The notes: generated by a model not told the origin, from the sequence alone. A DNA stretch of 64,000 nucleotides from Epiperipatus broadwayi (GCA_028023455.1 JAQFVV010000983.1:64001-128000), one strand, 5' to 3'; counted from the first letter of the stretch, positions 1 through 11,604 are shown. A program made the numbers and translations.

Positions 1-1994
1 ATACAAGCATTAGCAAATTTTAACTTGTGTTTTTTTTGTTTTTCATAAATGTACTTTTGAGGTCTTTCTTGCAATGATATATATATTGCAGAGGCTTCTG
101 CTATTTGGTGATGCTGAACTGATATCAGACCCATGTAGCTATCTGGCTTGCTCTGCTGAGTTTGAAGACATTACGTGTCTAAAAGATTCACGCTTGCAAG
201 CTGAATAGAAACTGTTTCATAAACGCTCAGAGTTTGTGTTTAGATCTAGTTTCTTATTCCTGTCCTTCGCTGACAATAGCAAATAGCTTGAAATCATGAT
301 CTGAAGGTGGAACTAAAGTTAGAGATAGTGAATGCTAGCTCTAACGTTTATGTAAACAAACCTATGCTTGACGGTATTTTGGTAGAACGCCATCTATTGT
401 GATATATATATATATATATAATTCAATGTTTGTATTTCTTCAAAGCACTATATGTAATTGTATAATTGTATTATAAATCGAGTATATATTTGTATATTAC
501 GAAGAAATATATTATCCATTTAGATTTCTGTTTCTATGTATAATCATGCCTAAACACAGCAGATTGGTTACTGTTTGATAAAGTATTTTTTACTCTAGGA
601 AAAATAATATTAAACAAGGAAATCTTGGCACTATGGGTCACTATCTGTTATAATCATTCGAAAAATGATTGCAATTGTTATTCAAGTGTCAACAAAATTT
701 TGTAAAATCAATCAAGAGTGGTTACTGTTGCATTAAAGACAGAATCTCTCCACAGTGGGTTGATAGATTTTATCTTTATCTGAAATTTATTATGCAGTCA
801 GTGGCTTGTCAAATAAACATTAAAAGGTCATTCAGACTGGTGACAGCATAAAGCAAAATATTTTTATCAAAGTCTCATAATATGAAGAGGCAGAAAAATA
901 AGACCATGGCTATTATTGTCTCAAATGACATATTTGATCTGGCCTACCCAGAGAATTGGCCAAGCAATAAAGACTGAATGATCTACACAGTGTACATACT
1001 GAGAAAATTGTCAAGACAGAAGAAGCATCAAAGTGAAGATGGCCTTTAAGACACCTATATGACTATGTTCTCCAGGGCTAATTTTAACCAGGGGAAAGAA
1101 ATGTCATATCTCACCTTGCCTTCAAATAAAGGACTAATACAGATTCCTTTCTTATCACCATAAGATTGAGCAATTCATGCCACTAACCAATATGTATATA
1201 TAAAAGTAATCAGCAGCCAATGGCAAAAACAAGCCAATAGGCAGTGATACTCACTGAATCTGAATGTTTTCTTTAAGGTTGGGAACCTGACAATAAATAG
1301 TCAGCCTTTTTGAGAATAAGAAATACAATGATTGTAAAACTTCAAAGATGGTATATGTTTTACAGACAACAACTGTTATGTATGAATAACAGTAGACAAG
1401 TTCTCAATATATACTTGAAGAAAATGTCTGTTAACCGATCAGTAATGCTCATTCTTCAGTCAGTAGCATATTTAAGTCTGCAATTAGCACAGTGAAGCAA
1501 ATTCATGTTTAGGACTGAAAGCTCCCAGAACAAAAGTCGAATCTAGGAAAGCTGTAAAGATATCCAGAAGAGTCACCATATTTACTCACAAAGCAGGCTG
1601 TTAAGTGCAGCTGGAACTAGGTAGAAAACTCTATAAGGACAGATTAACAGTTGATATTAGAATTAGTAGCTGTACTCCCTAGACAATAGCAGGAGCAGTA
1701 TAACCAACATTACTTAAATCTGTAATATAAATCAAGGGTATGATTTCATCTATATATTACTAATAAATATATTGTTAAAACATATTTACCTCATTTGTCT
1801 TAATATGTATAACCTTGGCTGAACACAACAATTGAGAACAAGCAAATCATTGTACTTTCTGTCATTTAAGAAACTCGACAAAAAATAGACAAAATTGATT
1901 ACTTACTGCTGAATATATCTTTATTTCTTAGTAATAGAATATATTCATTACTGTGGAATAATTTTGATTACATTACAAATTTTAGAGTGATTCA
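1..1994. other. Unassigned AT-rich DNA, no supported gene
   Basis: No open frame here has a recognisable domain; the two short + frames near 669 and 1310 look like chance. A short (AT)n tract lies at about 404-421. The stretch around 490-590 weakly resembles 1,715-1,830 (both read roughly 'tatatttgtatattac...atgtataa.c.t..ctgaacaca'), which suggests an old repeat that I cannot define. Confidence 0.4.
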
Positions 1995-2625
1995 TATTTT
2001 AAATTAGCCAGCAAAAGAAAAAAAATTAGAGCGCTAATTATAAAACAATTACCCATAATTACTGATCAAAATAAAAAGAAAACGTTTATAATTTATTAAA
2101 CAAAATAAAAAATTACAAGCAATAATTGGAAAATAATTACACACCAAAATAATAATAATAATAATAAAAACATTTATAAATTATCAAACAAAAGAAAGAA
2201 TTACAAGCATTAATTAAAAAATAATTACCAATAATTACACATCAAAATAAAAAAAACGTTTATAATTTTTTAAACAAAAGAAAAAATTACAAGTGTTAAA
2301 TAGAAAATTATTACAATAATTACACATCAAAATAAAATAAAAACAATTATAATTTATCAAACAAAAGAAAAAAATACAAGCATTAATTAGAAAATAATTA
2401 CCAATAATTATACATCAAAATTATAATTAAAAAAAACGTTTACAAATTATCAAATAAAAGAAAAAATTACAAGCATTAATTAGAAAATAATTTTACATCG
2501 AAATAAATAAAAAACGTTTGTAATTTATTAAACAAAAGAAAAAATTATAAGCGTTAATAAGAAAATAATTACCAATATTTACACATCAAAATAAAAAATA
2601 AAACTTTTTAATTTAATCAAACAAA
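1995..2625. repeat. Tandem array of about 87-bp AT-rich units, 6-7 copies
   Basis: The core 'attacaagcattaattag' or a close variant recurs at about 2112, 2201, 2286, 2373, 2466 and 2546, a spacing of 80-93 bp. Each unit also carries 'acgtttataatttat', 'aaacaaaagaaaaa' and 'attacacatcaaaataa'. The array ends exactly where PLE coding similarity begins, so it may be part of that element's leader or a satellite it landed in. Units differ by small indels and substitutions, so the array is not recent. Confidence 0.85.
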
Positions 2626-4400
2626 GACCTGTAAAACTTTTTCTACAGATGATATTTCAATTTTAAAGAAAGGTTTAATTTTGCAACAATACCTTCCCGA
2701 ATACCATTTGAAAAAAATAATTTGTGATGTTGAATCTACTCTTGAAAAAAATAGATCCTTCAAAAGCCGATATAACCAGAGCAATAATGCGTAATGTTTT
2801 TTTTTTTTTAAATCTAAATATTTTAGTGATAAGATATTAAGGAGAGAAAGATGTGCTTTACATAAAATAAAATTGGATAAATCAATGATTATACTTCTGG
2901 TTGATAAAGGTAATGCTCCAGTCATGGATCGTGATACATGTAGCAATAAAATCCGGGCTTCGTTAGAAGATACAATTTATATACAACTTATTTAGAAAAC
3001 ACAACTAAAGCAATCACTAATTGAAAAACGCATAAAAAATAAATTTATTTTCTTGAGAAATCTTGTGTATTTACGTAATTCTATGTGTTTTCTAAAATAT
3101 ATAAAGCAGATACTCCCCTTCATTCAATAGTAAGCAAAATAAGATCTCCTATTAACGATTTATGCAGATTTTTATCTGATTTGATAAACCTACAATCCTA
3201 TTCATTAAGTCATTTTATAAAAAACAGTCAATATATATTGTTATTCTTCTAAAAAAATCTTAAACTTAATACAGATGATATTCTATTTAGTTTTGATGTT
3301 GTTTCTTTATTTTCAAATACTCCAGATGATGAAGCTTTGAATATCATTTCTCAACAATGTATTTTGCTGACTATATTTTTGCCTTGACTAAACATTATTT
3401 TTCAAACACATATTTGCTACATGATGAAAAACATTATAAATAAACTTTTGGTACTTCTATGGTTTCTCTTACTTTAGAAGTAATAATTAATTTATTTATG
3501 GAACATATAAAATCATGCTCTAGAATCAACACCTTTAAAATTTGTTGATATATAGATGGCACATTTGTCATCGGACAACATGAGAAAGATAAATTGAAAT
3601 AATTTTATCACATTTATATAATATCCATCCAAATATTACATTTGCCATGGAAATAGAAACTAATGGGGAACTTACCTTTCTTGATACTCTTGTCACCAAG
3701 AAAGAAAGTAAATGTTTGTCATTCTTAATTTTGAGAAAAAAACAACACATACTGACAGGAACCTCCAATTTTCTTCTCATTATAATGCAGCTGATATTTT
3801 TTATGTAGCCAAAACACTATTTACCAGAGCAATTATCTTTTCAGACAGCTTGTATCTAAAAGAAATACATCATATAAATAAAGTATTGTTAGCGATTGGT
3901 TAAAATAAAAAGTTTATAAATCGAGGCTTATTTCAAATTAAAATATCAATAATGAATAGCAAAAATAGAGAAAGAAATATTAGGGTTTGTATTCCATATA
4001 TAATAAAAATCAAACCAATACCGGATGCATTCTATAATGCTACAACATAAACGCAGCATACATGCCTTATTAAAAAAATAGTAATTTTGTAACCAAGCCT
4101 AAAGATTCAATCCTTCTTTATGAGATTTCTTGTTGCATCTGTAAGTCTTCTTAAGTCGGGTATGGACAATCATCAGGGGGGGAATATGCTAATTCAGTGA
4201 AACAACATCCATCATCACCAGATCTTGCAGTCCATGCTATGGATTTCAGGTTACAATATTGATTGTTTTCATATAATACTAAATCATCCATGCATTTCCT
4301 ACTGCTACTCAATGCTTTATTTACCAACCTCTTTTATAGTTTACAATTATGATTGCCCCAACAATTTTCTTCAGAACATTTATATCTCCTAACGTCAACT
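2626..4400 (+). pseudogene. Penelope-like element reverse transcriptase, degenerate (PLE 1)
   Basis: PLE reverse transcriptase remnant on the + strand, split by many stops and frameshifts. Conceptual pieces in order: 'FSTDDISILKKGL' and 'IICDVESTLEK' at the N-terminal end (about 2,640-2,750); 'LVDKGNAPVMDRDT' near 2,900, like the PLE 'ADKGNATVVMDRD' box; 'DDILFSFDVVSLFSNTP' near 3,275-3,325, like the RT motif around the first catalytic Asp; 'YIDGTFVIG' near 3,550, where the second Asp of the YxDD box is lost; 'TDRNLQFSSHYNAADIFYVAKTLFTRA' (residues split over 3,745-3,840), typical of the PLE thumb. A very weak GIY-YIG-like remainder may run to about 4,400. Dead copy: frame is lost repeatedly and the active site is mutated. 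The lineage matches PLE 2 better than PLE 3. Confidence 0.8.
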
Positions 4401-4490
4401 GCTAAATTCATTTTTAACAGTAGTAAAGTGTTTGGATAATTTAGTATTATATGATATACATTTGGCAATGCAATAATAAAGATTCGTAAT
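4401..4490. other. Unassigned spacer
   Basis: Short AT-rich gap after PLE 1 with nothing recognisable. Confidence 0.3.
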
Positions 4491-4890
4491 AACATTGATT
4501 GTTCTAACATCAGGATCCCATCCAGAAGTAAAAACCTACACCAATGTAAGATCAGAGAGGTTATTTAGATACTAAAAACACCAAATTGTATCAACAAATG
4601 TGACAGCCCATGTAAGTTCTTCATATTTGGGAAAAAATGAAGACAAATTACTCTAAAGTTTCTGAATTTTTTATTTATTGTTTACATAATTTTCAGTTTC
4701 TTCAATATTGTACATTGGCTAGTTGTGGAACTTTATGAATAGTATTTACAGCACCGTTACAACTCTCTTTCTAAATATTGTTTGCAGTTCATTTATAATT
4801 ATATAGAATTCCTTTTCTAGTTGAGGACTTGTGTGATCAAGTCTAAATATTGGAATATATAATTAAAATTTTACATAGACTAACTGCAAA
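4491..4890 (+). pseudogene. Possible degenerate PLE GIY-YIG fragment
   Basis: Translations of the + strand give 'TPNCINKCDSPCKF' followed about 45 codons later by 'TLASCGTL'. The spacing of cysteines and an ASC-x-x-x-(Y) element recalls the cysteine-rich linker and GIY-YIG start of some Penelope-like elements ('VYLASC..' class). Several stops interrupt it. It sits just before an (AT)n tract and a PLE-type terminal motif (4,955-4,996), which supports the reading. Similarity is weak and could be chance; a profile search with PLE GIY-YIG models would decide. Confidence 0.3.
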
Positions 4891-4894
4891 ATAG

Positions 4895-4897
4895 GCC

Positions 4898-4938
<41 letters not shown>
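4895..4938. repeat. (AT)n microsatellite
   Basis: About 20 dinucleotide units with one interruption; lies directly before the PLE-type motif at 4,955. Confidence 0.95.
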
Positions 4939-4954
4939 AAGAGAGAGATCCGGA

Positions 4955-4996
4955 TTCTCTGAAGAAGACATTGTTTAACCGGTTTGAATACCTTTT
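4955..4996 (+). other. PLE-type 3' terminal motif
   Basis: Reads 'ctctgaagaagacattg' followed by 'ttaaccggtttgaatac'. The CTGAAGAAG...short stem...GAA pattern is like that found just downstream of GIY-YIG ORFs in many Penelope-like elements; compare 6,842-6,882, 8,160-8,196 and 45,181-45,222. Assigned by pattern and context only. Confidence 0.4.
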
Positions 4997-6669
4997 ATAA
5001 TAATTTGTATTTTATAATCTTAATATTGTGGGAATGGACTGGCCCTTCAAAAAGAGGAGGGATACCATTAATAGCATAGTCATCAATGATACCCATGGTC
5101 AGATCAAACCATTCAAAGCATAAAACAAACACATATACAGTCCATGGCTCACCGTCACTGCTGGATTTAAATTTCTGCCATCCAAAGCAGTTTATTTCTT
5201 TTGAGGATACTCATGTCAGTCATCCTTAGGTTATATAGTTACCATGCTTTGGACAACAGGCACACAATCCAAATCTTGAAAATTCCCATGACTATCTCAC
5301 ACTTTTAAATCAGGGCCCAGCACATTTATTTAACCACACAATAAATAACTATACACTTAAATTATGGTGATGCAGTGAGAAAGGAGAGAGTGAAAATAGA
5401 CAAAATAATAATTAAGCAAACATTGTTAATTAGTTATGTAGACAAAAATTTAACATAATATAACAATAAATTTTACACAAGAAAATATATAAATGACAAC
5501 TTTAGTCTATAGTTATAATATCCCTTCCTTAAAGTTCATTTCATTTAAAATTAAGTGTGTACACAGTTATTTAAAAGTATATTTACCCAGATTATGTCCA
5601 TTTTGCCCAATGGTTTTGGTTTTCACTTCATTTTGCTTTCCAACCAATTCACTTTTTGGTCCTCCATTGATAAATCCATGGATCTCATTCCAGATTTATG
5701 TTGAATAATGAGAGATAGAGAGAATGTAGTATCTTCTACATTACTATATAGGCATTGCTTCAATAAATTGATTCAAGCAGTACAATTGATAACTTTGGGA
5801 CATGATGCCCTGATGAATACTTCTATGGCTTATGCATCTTTTGCATTAATGTTGACCACATCAGTAATGATTTGTTTACTGCTGTTCTAAAGATTCTGAA
5901 TATCTGTGTGCATTCTTTAGAAAGAACCCTAACACCAGACTAATAGCAATGTGAACTTATATGAATAGATTTTAGACCAAACTGATTTATAGATTGCAAT
6001 AGTGGAATGATATAACAGATTGCAGAACTGACTGATTAACAATAGTTCCTACTGACTTTATAGATATTTTTCTCTTCATTGTTTTAATTCCTTATCATAT
6101 TTGTTTTAATTTTGATCTTAAGACTGTTTTTTTAATTATTTTTACATTTGCTTTAATCTAATCTTTTGCTTAGATTAATCTACTATCTCATCAACAGTTC
6201 ACATAGTTTTTCCATTAACACAATTTCAATATCATTACCATTCAAAAATTTTATTAGCATTCCAAATTAATTAATTAATCTGTGAAAGTAATTGCATTTT
6301 CAAAAGTTTTCACTTTTACAAACTGATTTTATTTCAACTTTCCATATTTACACATTTACTCATTATAAAAGAAGTTTTCTTTAAAATGAAAGAGAAAAAA
6401 AAGTTTTAAATCTATTTTTAATTCTAGATTCTCCCCCACCCACTCTTAAATAAAAGCATTATTCACTTTTATTTAAACATATGTGCAATAATTTATTTTA
6501 TTTTTAAAATTACATTTTAAAACCTTTCTTTATTTAATTATTACTTTTGGACTATTCTTGTTTATTTGATTTCATTTCATTTTTAGTAAATCTAATAAGT
6601 TATTTGTAAGTGAAAAATATGTAATATGCACTATATATGTGTTCTTGGTAACATATTTCTCCCTAGCAT

Positions 6670-6671
<2 letters not shown>
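4997..6671. other. Unassigned DNA
   Basis: A somewhat less AT-rich stretch (about 5,030-5,330) is followed by T- and A-rich sequence. No open frame has recognisable domains. I cannot assign it to a repeat family from this window alone. Confidence 0.35.

Positions 6672-6672
<1 letters not shown>

Positions 6673-6754
<82 letters not shown>
6673..6754. repeat. (AT)n microsatellite
   Basis: About 40 uninterrupted AT units lying just beyond the 3' end of PLE 2. The short open frames across it are artefacts of the repeat ('YIYIYI'). Confidence 0.97.
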
Positions 6755-6759
<5 letters not shown>

Positions 6760-6841
6760 AATGTTATACTTAATGTTTTCACAGTTATATGATGTAGATA
6801 AATTATAACTTTTTGGGATATACCGTGTATTATTTTCCATT

Positions 6842-6882
6842 GAGCACCGATATTTCGACGGAATAGCAACCACCATTTTCAA
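6842..6882 (-). other. PLE 2 3' terminal motif
   Basis: On the - strand reads 'ccttgaaaatggtggttgc' then 'tattccgtcgaaatatcgg'. This is the familiar short hairpin with a CGAAATATCGG tail found after PLE GIY-YIG ORFs. Marks the element's 3' end. Confidence 0.6.
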
Positions 6883-6884
6883 GG

Positions 6885-7385
6885 TTAACTTTTGAAAGAA
6901 AAACCATTAGATCTTAACAAATAACTTGACTGTGTGCGAGATGAGAAATGAGATTCCATTTCAGCATTCATAATATGAGTCTTATAAAAATGTTTACTTT
7001 CCTCAGTATTTTTACTTGTTAATTTTAAGTTAATATTGGATAAAAAGAGAGGTTTCCACATAGCTGGAATACATTGTGCTTCATCAGTTCTATTTAAACC
7101 AGGTCTCTTTAATATTTCAATTGACTCTCTCATGGTTCTTAAATCATATCTTTCCAAATTAGCAAGTATTTTTGTATTGTCAAAATTAGGTTTGTGACCA
7201 GTTTCTAAATAATGGGAAGTAAAAACTGATGTGCTAATTTTTTGTTGAAAAGCATTTTTATGTTCCTTAATTCTGATATTAATTTGTCTATTAGACTTAC
7301 TCACGTAGCCTCTTGAGCACTGGAAACATGGAATGTCATAAACTCCTTGGTGTTCCAAAAGTATTCTGTCTTTAGGTTTATACAA
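6885..7385 (-). pseudogene. PLE 2 GIY-YIG endonuclease domain
   Basis: 166-residue open frame starting with 'YKPKDRILLEHQGVYDIPC'. G14-V15-Y16 is the GIY element. The paired YIG element is degraded to Y27-V28-S29. Conserved features still visible are the CX2C pair (C20, C23), the Arg/His segment 'RIKEHKNAF' and the later 'DNTKILANLERYDLRTMRESIEI', which carries the catalytic Glu of the nicking domain. In intact PLEs this domain is fused C-terminal to the RT; here a frameshift near 7,395 separates them. Loss of the YIG glycine suggests an inactive copy. Confidence 0.85.
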
Positions 7386-7524
7386 AAAATCACCAATTTT
7401 TTTTGCCAGTAGAAAAAGTGGTCTTTATATTAAAACAAGATAGTCTTCTACTGATTTTGTCAGTAACCCCCCTAATGTAAGGCAAAATTACTCTATTAAA
7501 AGAGGAATTATCAATTCTATCCTC

Positions 7525-7932
7525 TTATTTCTTTTTAGTATTAATGTTATATAAAGCCTTACATATGATGTTTTTATTATAATTATTAGAAAGCATGATA
7601 CTTTTTGTAAGTTTTATTTCTTGAGAAAGATGTTCTTTATCAGATAAATTATAAGCTCTAGTGAAAAGATTTTTAGCTACAGAAAAAAATTGTGCAGGAT
7701 GATGATGAGAATTAAAATCAAGATATCTGTTTGTATGAGTGGATTTTCTGTAATCTGATATTGACAATGTTTCATTACATTTCCTTGCAATTAAAACATC
7801 CAGAAAAGAAAGTGATCTGTTATTTTCCACTTCCATAGTAAATTTAATATTTGGATGCCAATTATTTATAAAAGCAAGAAAAGAATTTAAAGAATCAATT
7901 CCATGAGGCCATATGACAAAAGTATCATCCAC
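7525..7932 (-). pseudogene. PLE 2 reverse transcriptase C-terminal part
   Basis: 135-residue open frame beginning inside the RT active-site motif: the codons just upstream give '[10 protein letters not shown]', the PLE form of YxDD. It continues through 'FTMEVENNRSLSFLDVLIAR' and 'THTNRYLDFNSHHHPAQF', the conserved PLE region in which a length of thumb follows the palm, then 'SVAKNLFTRAYNLSD'. The start codon is only the first Met in the remaining frame, not a true start, because the fingers and upstream palm are absent. Ends at a stop, after which similarity continues in another frame. Clearly the same family as PLE 1. Confidence 0.85.
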
Positions 7933-7941
7933 ACATCTAAG

Positions 7942-8064
<123 letters not shown>

Positions 8065-8159
8065 CCATTAAATGTCTGTATTTTTAAGCATATAATAATA
8101 ATTCAAACAAATTTATTTAACACAGTATTCAAAATTAAATAATATATTCTTTACCAGAA

Positions 8160-8196
8160 GTACTTTCAATTGTTTCACTGACAATCTTTATCAACT
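8160..8196 (-). other. PLE 3 3' terminal motif
   Basis: Minus strand reads 'ttgataaagattgtcagtg' then 'aaacaattgaaagta'. It keeps the (C/T)TGATAAAG...GAAAC form seen after other PLE ORFs, a layout also shared by type-I hammerhead-like cores; I do not claim a functional ribozyme. Confidence 0.5.
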
Positions 8197-8249
8197 GTTA
8201 ATACAAATGTATAGAAAATAAAACTTGCATTACCCATCATTCAATCCAT

Positions 8250-8912
8250 TCAAATTTCCCACAATTCTGTTGTTTTTATATTAGCTGATTGCCTATTCAT
8301 TAAGCCACCTCTATTCCTAGACATCATCATTGCCTCCTTAATTTTACATTTTTCATTACATCTTTCAATTTGAATAATTTTTGCATCTCTATTATTAAAT
8401 TTAAAACCATAATTACATGCTTTATTATGATCAAAAATAATTGATGGAATATTCATATTTACTGAAGATATATTTTCTTTCTGTACATGTTTATATAATG
8501 TCTTATGATCATCATATCGTTTTTGTAATGTACATTTTGATTCACCTATATATTTCATTCCACAACCACATTCCAACATATATATAACAGAACTTAATTC
8601 AAACTTAGAAATCTTGGTTTTAGAGTTATTTATCATATCATTTAAATTATTTGAAGAGAAAAAAGAAATCCTACACAAACCACTATAAAGTTTATTAATT
8701 AATTTAGCTTGTTGATTAGATATAAAAGAAATATAAATCCATTTATCACTTTTTAATTTATTTAATATTTTATTATTATTACTTTTATTTTGATTATATT
8801 TTGAAATTGTATTATAAATAATATTCCTTCCATAATCAACATTTAACATATAAGTTAATATATACATTAATATTTTCAATTTTATCACTAATAAATTTGC
8901 ATAAATAATCAT
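8250..8912 (-). pseudogene. PLE 3 linker and GIY-YIG endonuclease
   Basis: 220-residue open frame. Residues 109-111 are V-I-Y and 121-123 Y-I-G, giving 'SSVIYMLECGCGMKYIGES', a well-kept GIY-YIG core with the CxC pair expected of PLEs. 'LQKRYDDHK' supplies the Arg and the following His, and 'CKIKEAMMMSRNRGGLMNRQ' is the region holding the catalytic Glu and the closing Asn. The N-terminal half is the end of the RT and the linker. The first Met is arbitrary, because homologous sequence continues upstream in the overlapping frame (8,836-9,096). The endonuclease itself could be intact; the element as a whole is not. Confidence 0.85.
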
Positions 8913-9240
8913 TTCTAAACAAAAATGACTTCAAACCAGCTAATTTATGACCCATATGAACTTTAGAAATATATGGAATATAACCCCTAATTTCCACAGG
9001 CTTTAAAATCATATTATAATCAAACATATTATTATTTCTTTTAATAAATATATCTAAAAATTTATAGAATCTTCTTTCTCTTCCTTTAACACCCATTTTA
9101 CATTATTAATCATATTTAACTCACTAAATAAATTAACTATTATTTCATTATGTGCACATATAAAAACATCATCAACATATCTACAATATATTTTAATTCT
9201 TTTATATTTTACCTGAGATATTATCTTAACCTTGAAACAT
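8836..9240 (-). pseudogene. PLE 3 reverse transcriptase palm and thumb fragment
   Basis: Conceptual translation from about 9,205 gives 'RYVDDVFICAHNEIIVNLF', an intact Y-V-D-D catalytic box, and after one disruption the 86-residue frame 'MGVKGRERRFYKFLDIF...KPVEIRGYIPYISKVHMGHK'. The latter matches the post-active-site region of PLE RTs, where a conserved FLD precedes a K-P/T motif. Fingers and the first catalytic Asp are missing. Confidence 0.75.
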
Positions 9241-10839
9241 TTAAATCTGTTTCACCTATTATCTTCGATAATAGTATATATTTGTTGTACTCAGATGGCG
9301 TGTATTTCTTAAATTTTAAAAACTTTGTACTTATAATATTGCGAGTATGTGCGTATATAATCGTCCTTATTATCAATATAAAAATACAATCTCAAATATT
9401 TATATACGAGCATATTCGGTTAGATTTGTTAAAACTGAAACTGTGTTATTAAAACTTAGCTATATAGCAGCATAATAAGTTTAAATTTATAATATTACTT
9501 TATTTTTCAAAATTCGTTCTAAAAAATTATTTTAAGTCAAAATTTATTTTAAATAATTTCCGAGTTTTCCAATTCTTTTGTTTGCTTAAAATTACAAGCA
9601 GAAAGTTTTATCAGTTTTAACACTTCGTTCTAAAAATAAATCTTTGGCCAAAATTTTGACCTATTTAAAAATTATAACTAAGATCAATTACAATAATCAG
9701 TCAGGCATAAATCTATACAAAATTCTATACAAATTGTTTGTGACCATTCTCTTAAAAATATATCTTTTAAAACTATGACGTCTATTAAAACAATAGAGAC
9801 TTTCCATGTCCAGATTTAGCCATACTAATTATATTAACTGGATATTTGGTTAAAGGCTACTTTGAACTGGTCATCTTGTGATGTGGCATGACTCAAAGTA
9901 GGAGGTTACTACTGTCGAAAATATAGGATAAAAGGGGCCAAAATAATTCTCTAAGATCCTCTTCCAAGCCTTTTTCCATCCATCCACCATCCGTGTCAAT
10001 TTTTCTGTTGCTGTTGCTGTGACCAGAGCTGAAGTTAAATAATAACTGTACCTGTCGTTAAGAAATCTAAATCTTAAAAAGCTACAATCCAACAGCTCCA
10101 AAGATGACAGCGGGCTAGAGACAAAGAGACAGCCGTTTGCTCTTCCATGAGCGGCTACCGATGAGAAAACCTCCACCATGCCTAGCACAGTAAGAAAGAA
10201 GCTGTACCTGAGAGACCAGAGAGTTCCTGACCAGAGAAATGGGGAAAGTTGCCACCGAAATAAATTTGCAAAGCTACTTCCAGACTAAAACTTAAGAGAA
10301 GCCTAGCCTGACTGAATATTAAGAGAAGCGTAATGGACCGTGCCTTAAAGACTTTCCGGTAAATCCTTTCTGCCAAATATTGAATTTCATAAATAAAACA
10401 TATTTTAAATGAAAGCTAGCTAAATAAATCCCATAATTAATTATATTTTCTAAATGTTTATCTTAAAATGTTTATTTTAAATTTGTTTAAATCTTAGAAC
10501 ACTCTCCAAATTCTTGCTTGATCATTAATAATTTTTAATAATTCTAAACACCTATGTTCTATAAGACCATACAACAAATTCCTATTTCTAAATTATCATC
10601 GTATTGGTCATTTTATGCAATGTATTCTTATGTCATCTATCTTTAGTTTTAAGTTTGTGTTTATTGATTTATGCTGTGTTTTTATCGGAATGGAGTCTGG
10701 TGTATTAATAAATTATCGGGGGGGGGGAGTGAGTAATCACTTTTATTATATCAGATTATTGCGATATAAAGAATATAGTCAAGACTCTTTTTCTGAATTA
10801 TATTTGTGCTAGAGTGAATCGGTATTTCTAATGCCCGAA
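9241..10839. other. Unassigned DNA with a less AT-rich island
   Basis: About 9,870-10,370 is noticeably richer in G+C than its surroundings and is open on the - strand for 105 and 64 codons, but the predicted peptides show no known domain. A run of ten G at about 10,719-10,728 could be an old polypurine tract ('cgggggggggga'). I cannot connect these into an element. Confidence 0.3.
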
Positions 10840-11335
10840 CAAGTTATCTAAAACCTTTGGCTAAAGTTATTTAAAAATGTATATTAGCGTATATTATTTA
10901 GAACGCATCTTTTCTCAATTTATTTAAAATGAAATGTTGTACTAAAATTCTATAAAATGAAAATCTTTTGCTAAAATTATTTAAAATGTATATTTATAGT
11001 CTATTATTTAAAACTCATCTTTTCTCAAGTTAGCTAAAATGAAAATGTTTACTAAAGTTAGTTAAAACGTCTATATTGCGTATGTTATTTAAAACGCAGA
11101 TTTTGCCCAGATTATTTAAGAATTATATTTGCGTAAGTGATTTAAAATATGTATTTTGCCAGTTATTTGAAAAAGTACATTTTACGCATGCTATTTAAAA
11201 TGTAGATTTGCATTCGCTATTTAAAACATTTTGCGTTATTACTAAGGTCTATTTTGATGAATTAGTTAAGATGTGTAATTTATTTAAACATCAATAATTT
11301 GCGTGAGCTATTTTATAACTCTTTTTTTTTTATTT
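10840..11335. repeat. Degenerate tandem repeat array built on 'tatttaaaacg'
   Basis: Short units of roughly 28-60 bp recur through the interval: 'ctaaagttatttaaaa', 'gtatattatttagaacgca', 'ctattatttaaaactca', 'gtatgttatttaaaacgca', 'gcatgctatttaaaatgta', 'attcgctatttaaaaca', each followed by T-rich 'gattttgc'-like sequence. Units vary in length and sequence, so this is an old array rather than a fresh satellite. Confidence 0.75.
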
Positions 11336-11604
11336 AAAAATCAGTTTGCTATTAATGTTCCCTGTTCTATAAGTAGCTATGCAGAAAAACCTTAAATCAG
11401 ATTCTCATTATCGCCATCATTTTATAATTTAATAATCGCATTTATGAACTTGACCGGTAGTAGTAGCACTGAAGAAGCTAAGATTTTGGCGTAATTAATT
11501 TATAAAATATTACTCTAGCGTTGCAAATGTATTGCTAATTTGCATAAATATGCATATCTACTTGCTATGTCTATAATAGCCCACCTCAAGATTGTTCAAC
11601 GTCT

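Larger units (their letters stand above)
8110..9240 (-). mobile_element. Penelope-like element of a second lineage, 5'-truncated (PLE 3)
   Basis: Minus-strand element distinct in sequence from PLE 1 and 2. From high to low coordinate: RT motif 'YCRYVDDVFICAH' (about 9,200-9,160), thumb segment with 'FLDIFIKRNNNMFDYNMILKP' split across residues (9,096-8,990), a linker, then a GIY-YIG domain (8,590-8,250) and a terminal motif (8,196-8,160). The 5' part of the RT is absent beyond about 9,240. Two overlapping open frames indicate a frameshift near 8,850-8,920. Base composition is extremely AT-rich, so many lysine and asparagine codons occur. Confidence 0.8.

Noticed and set aside
1995-2625. CRISPR-like appearance of regularly spaced short repeats
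   Set aside because: Units are about 87 bp, fully repetitive and AT-rich with no unique spacers; the DNA is eukaryotic.
6626-6882. Open frames of 60-83 codons across the AT tract
   Set aside because: The peptides are mostly YIYIYI from the dinucleotide repeat; not genes. The same applies to frames at 37,483-37,785, 40,887 and 47,714.
9871-10376. Minus-strand frames of 105 and 64 codons in a less AT-rich island
   Set aside because: Serine/leucine-rich sequence with no domain or homologous copy in the window; not enough to call a gene.
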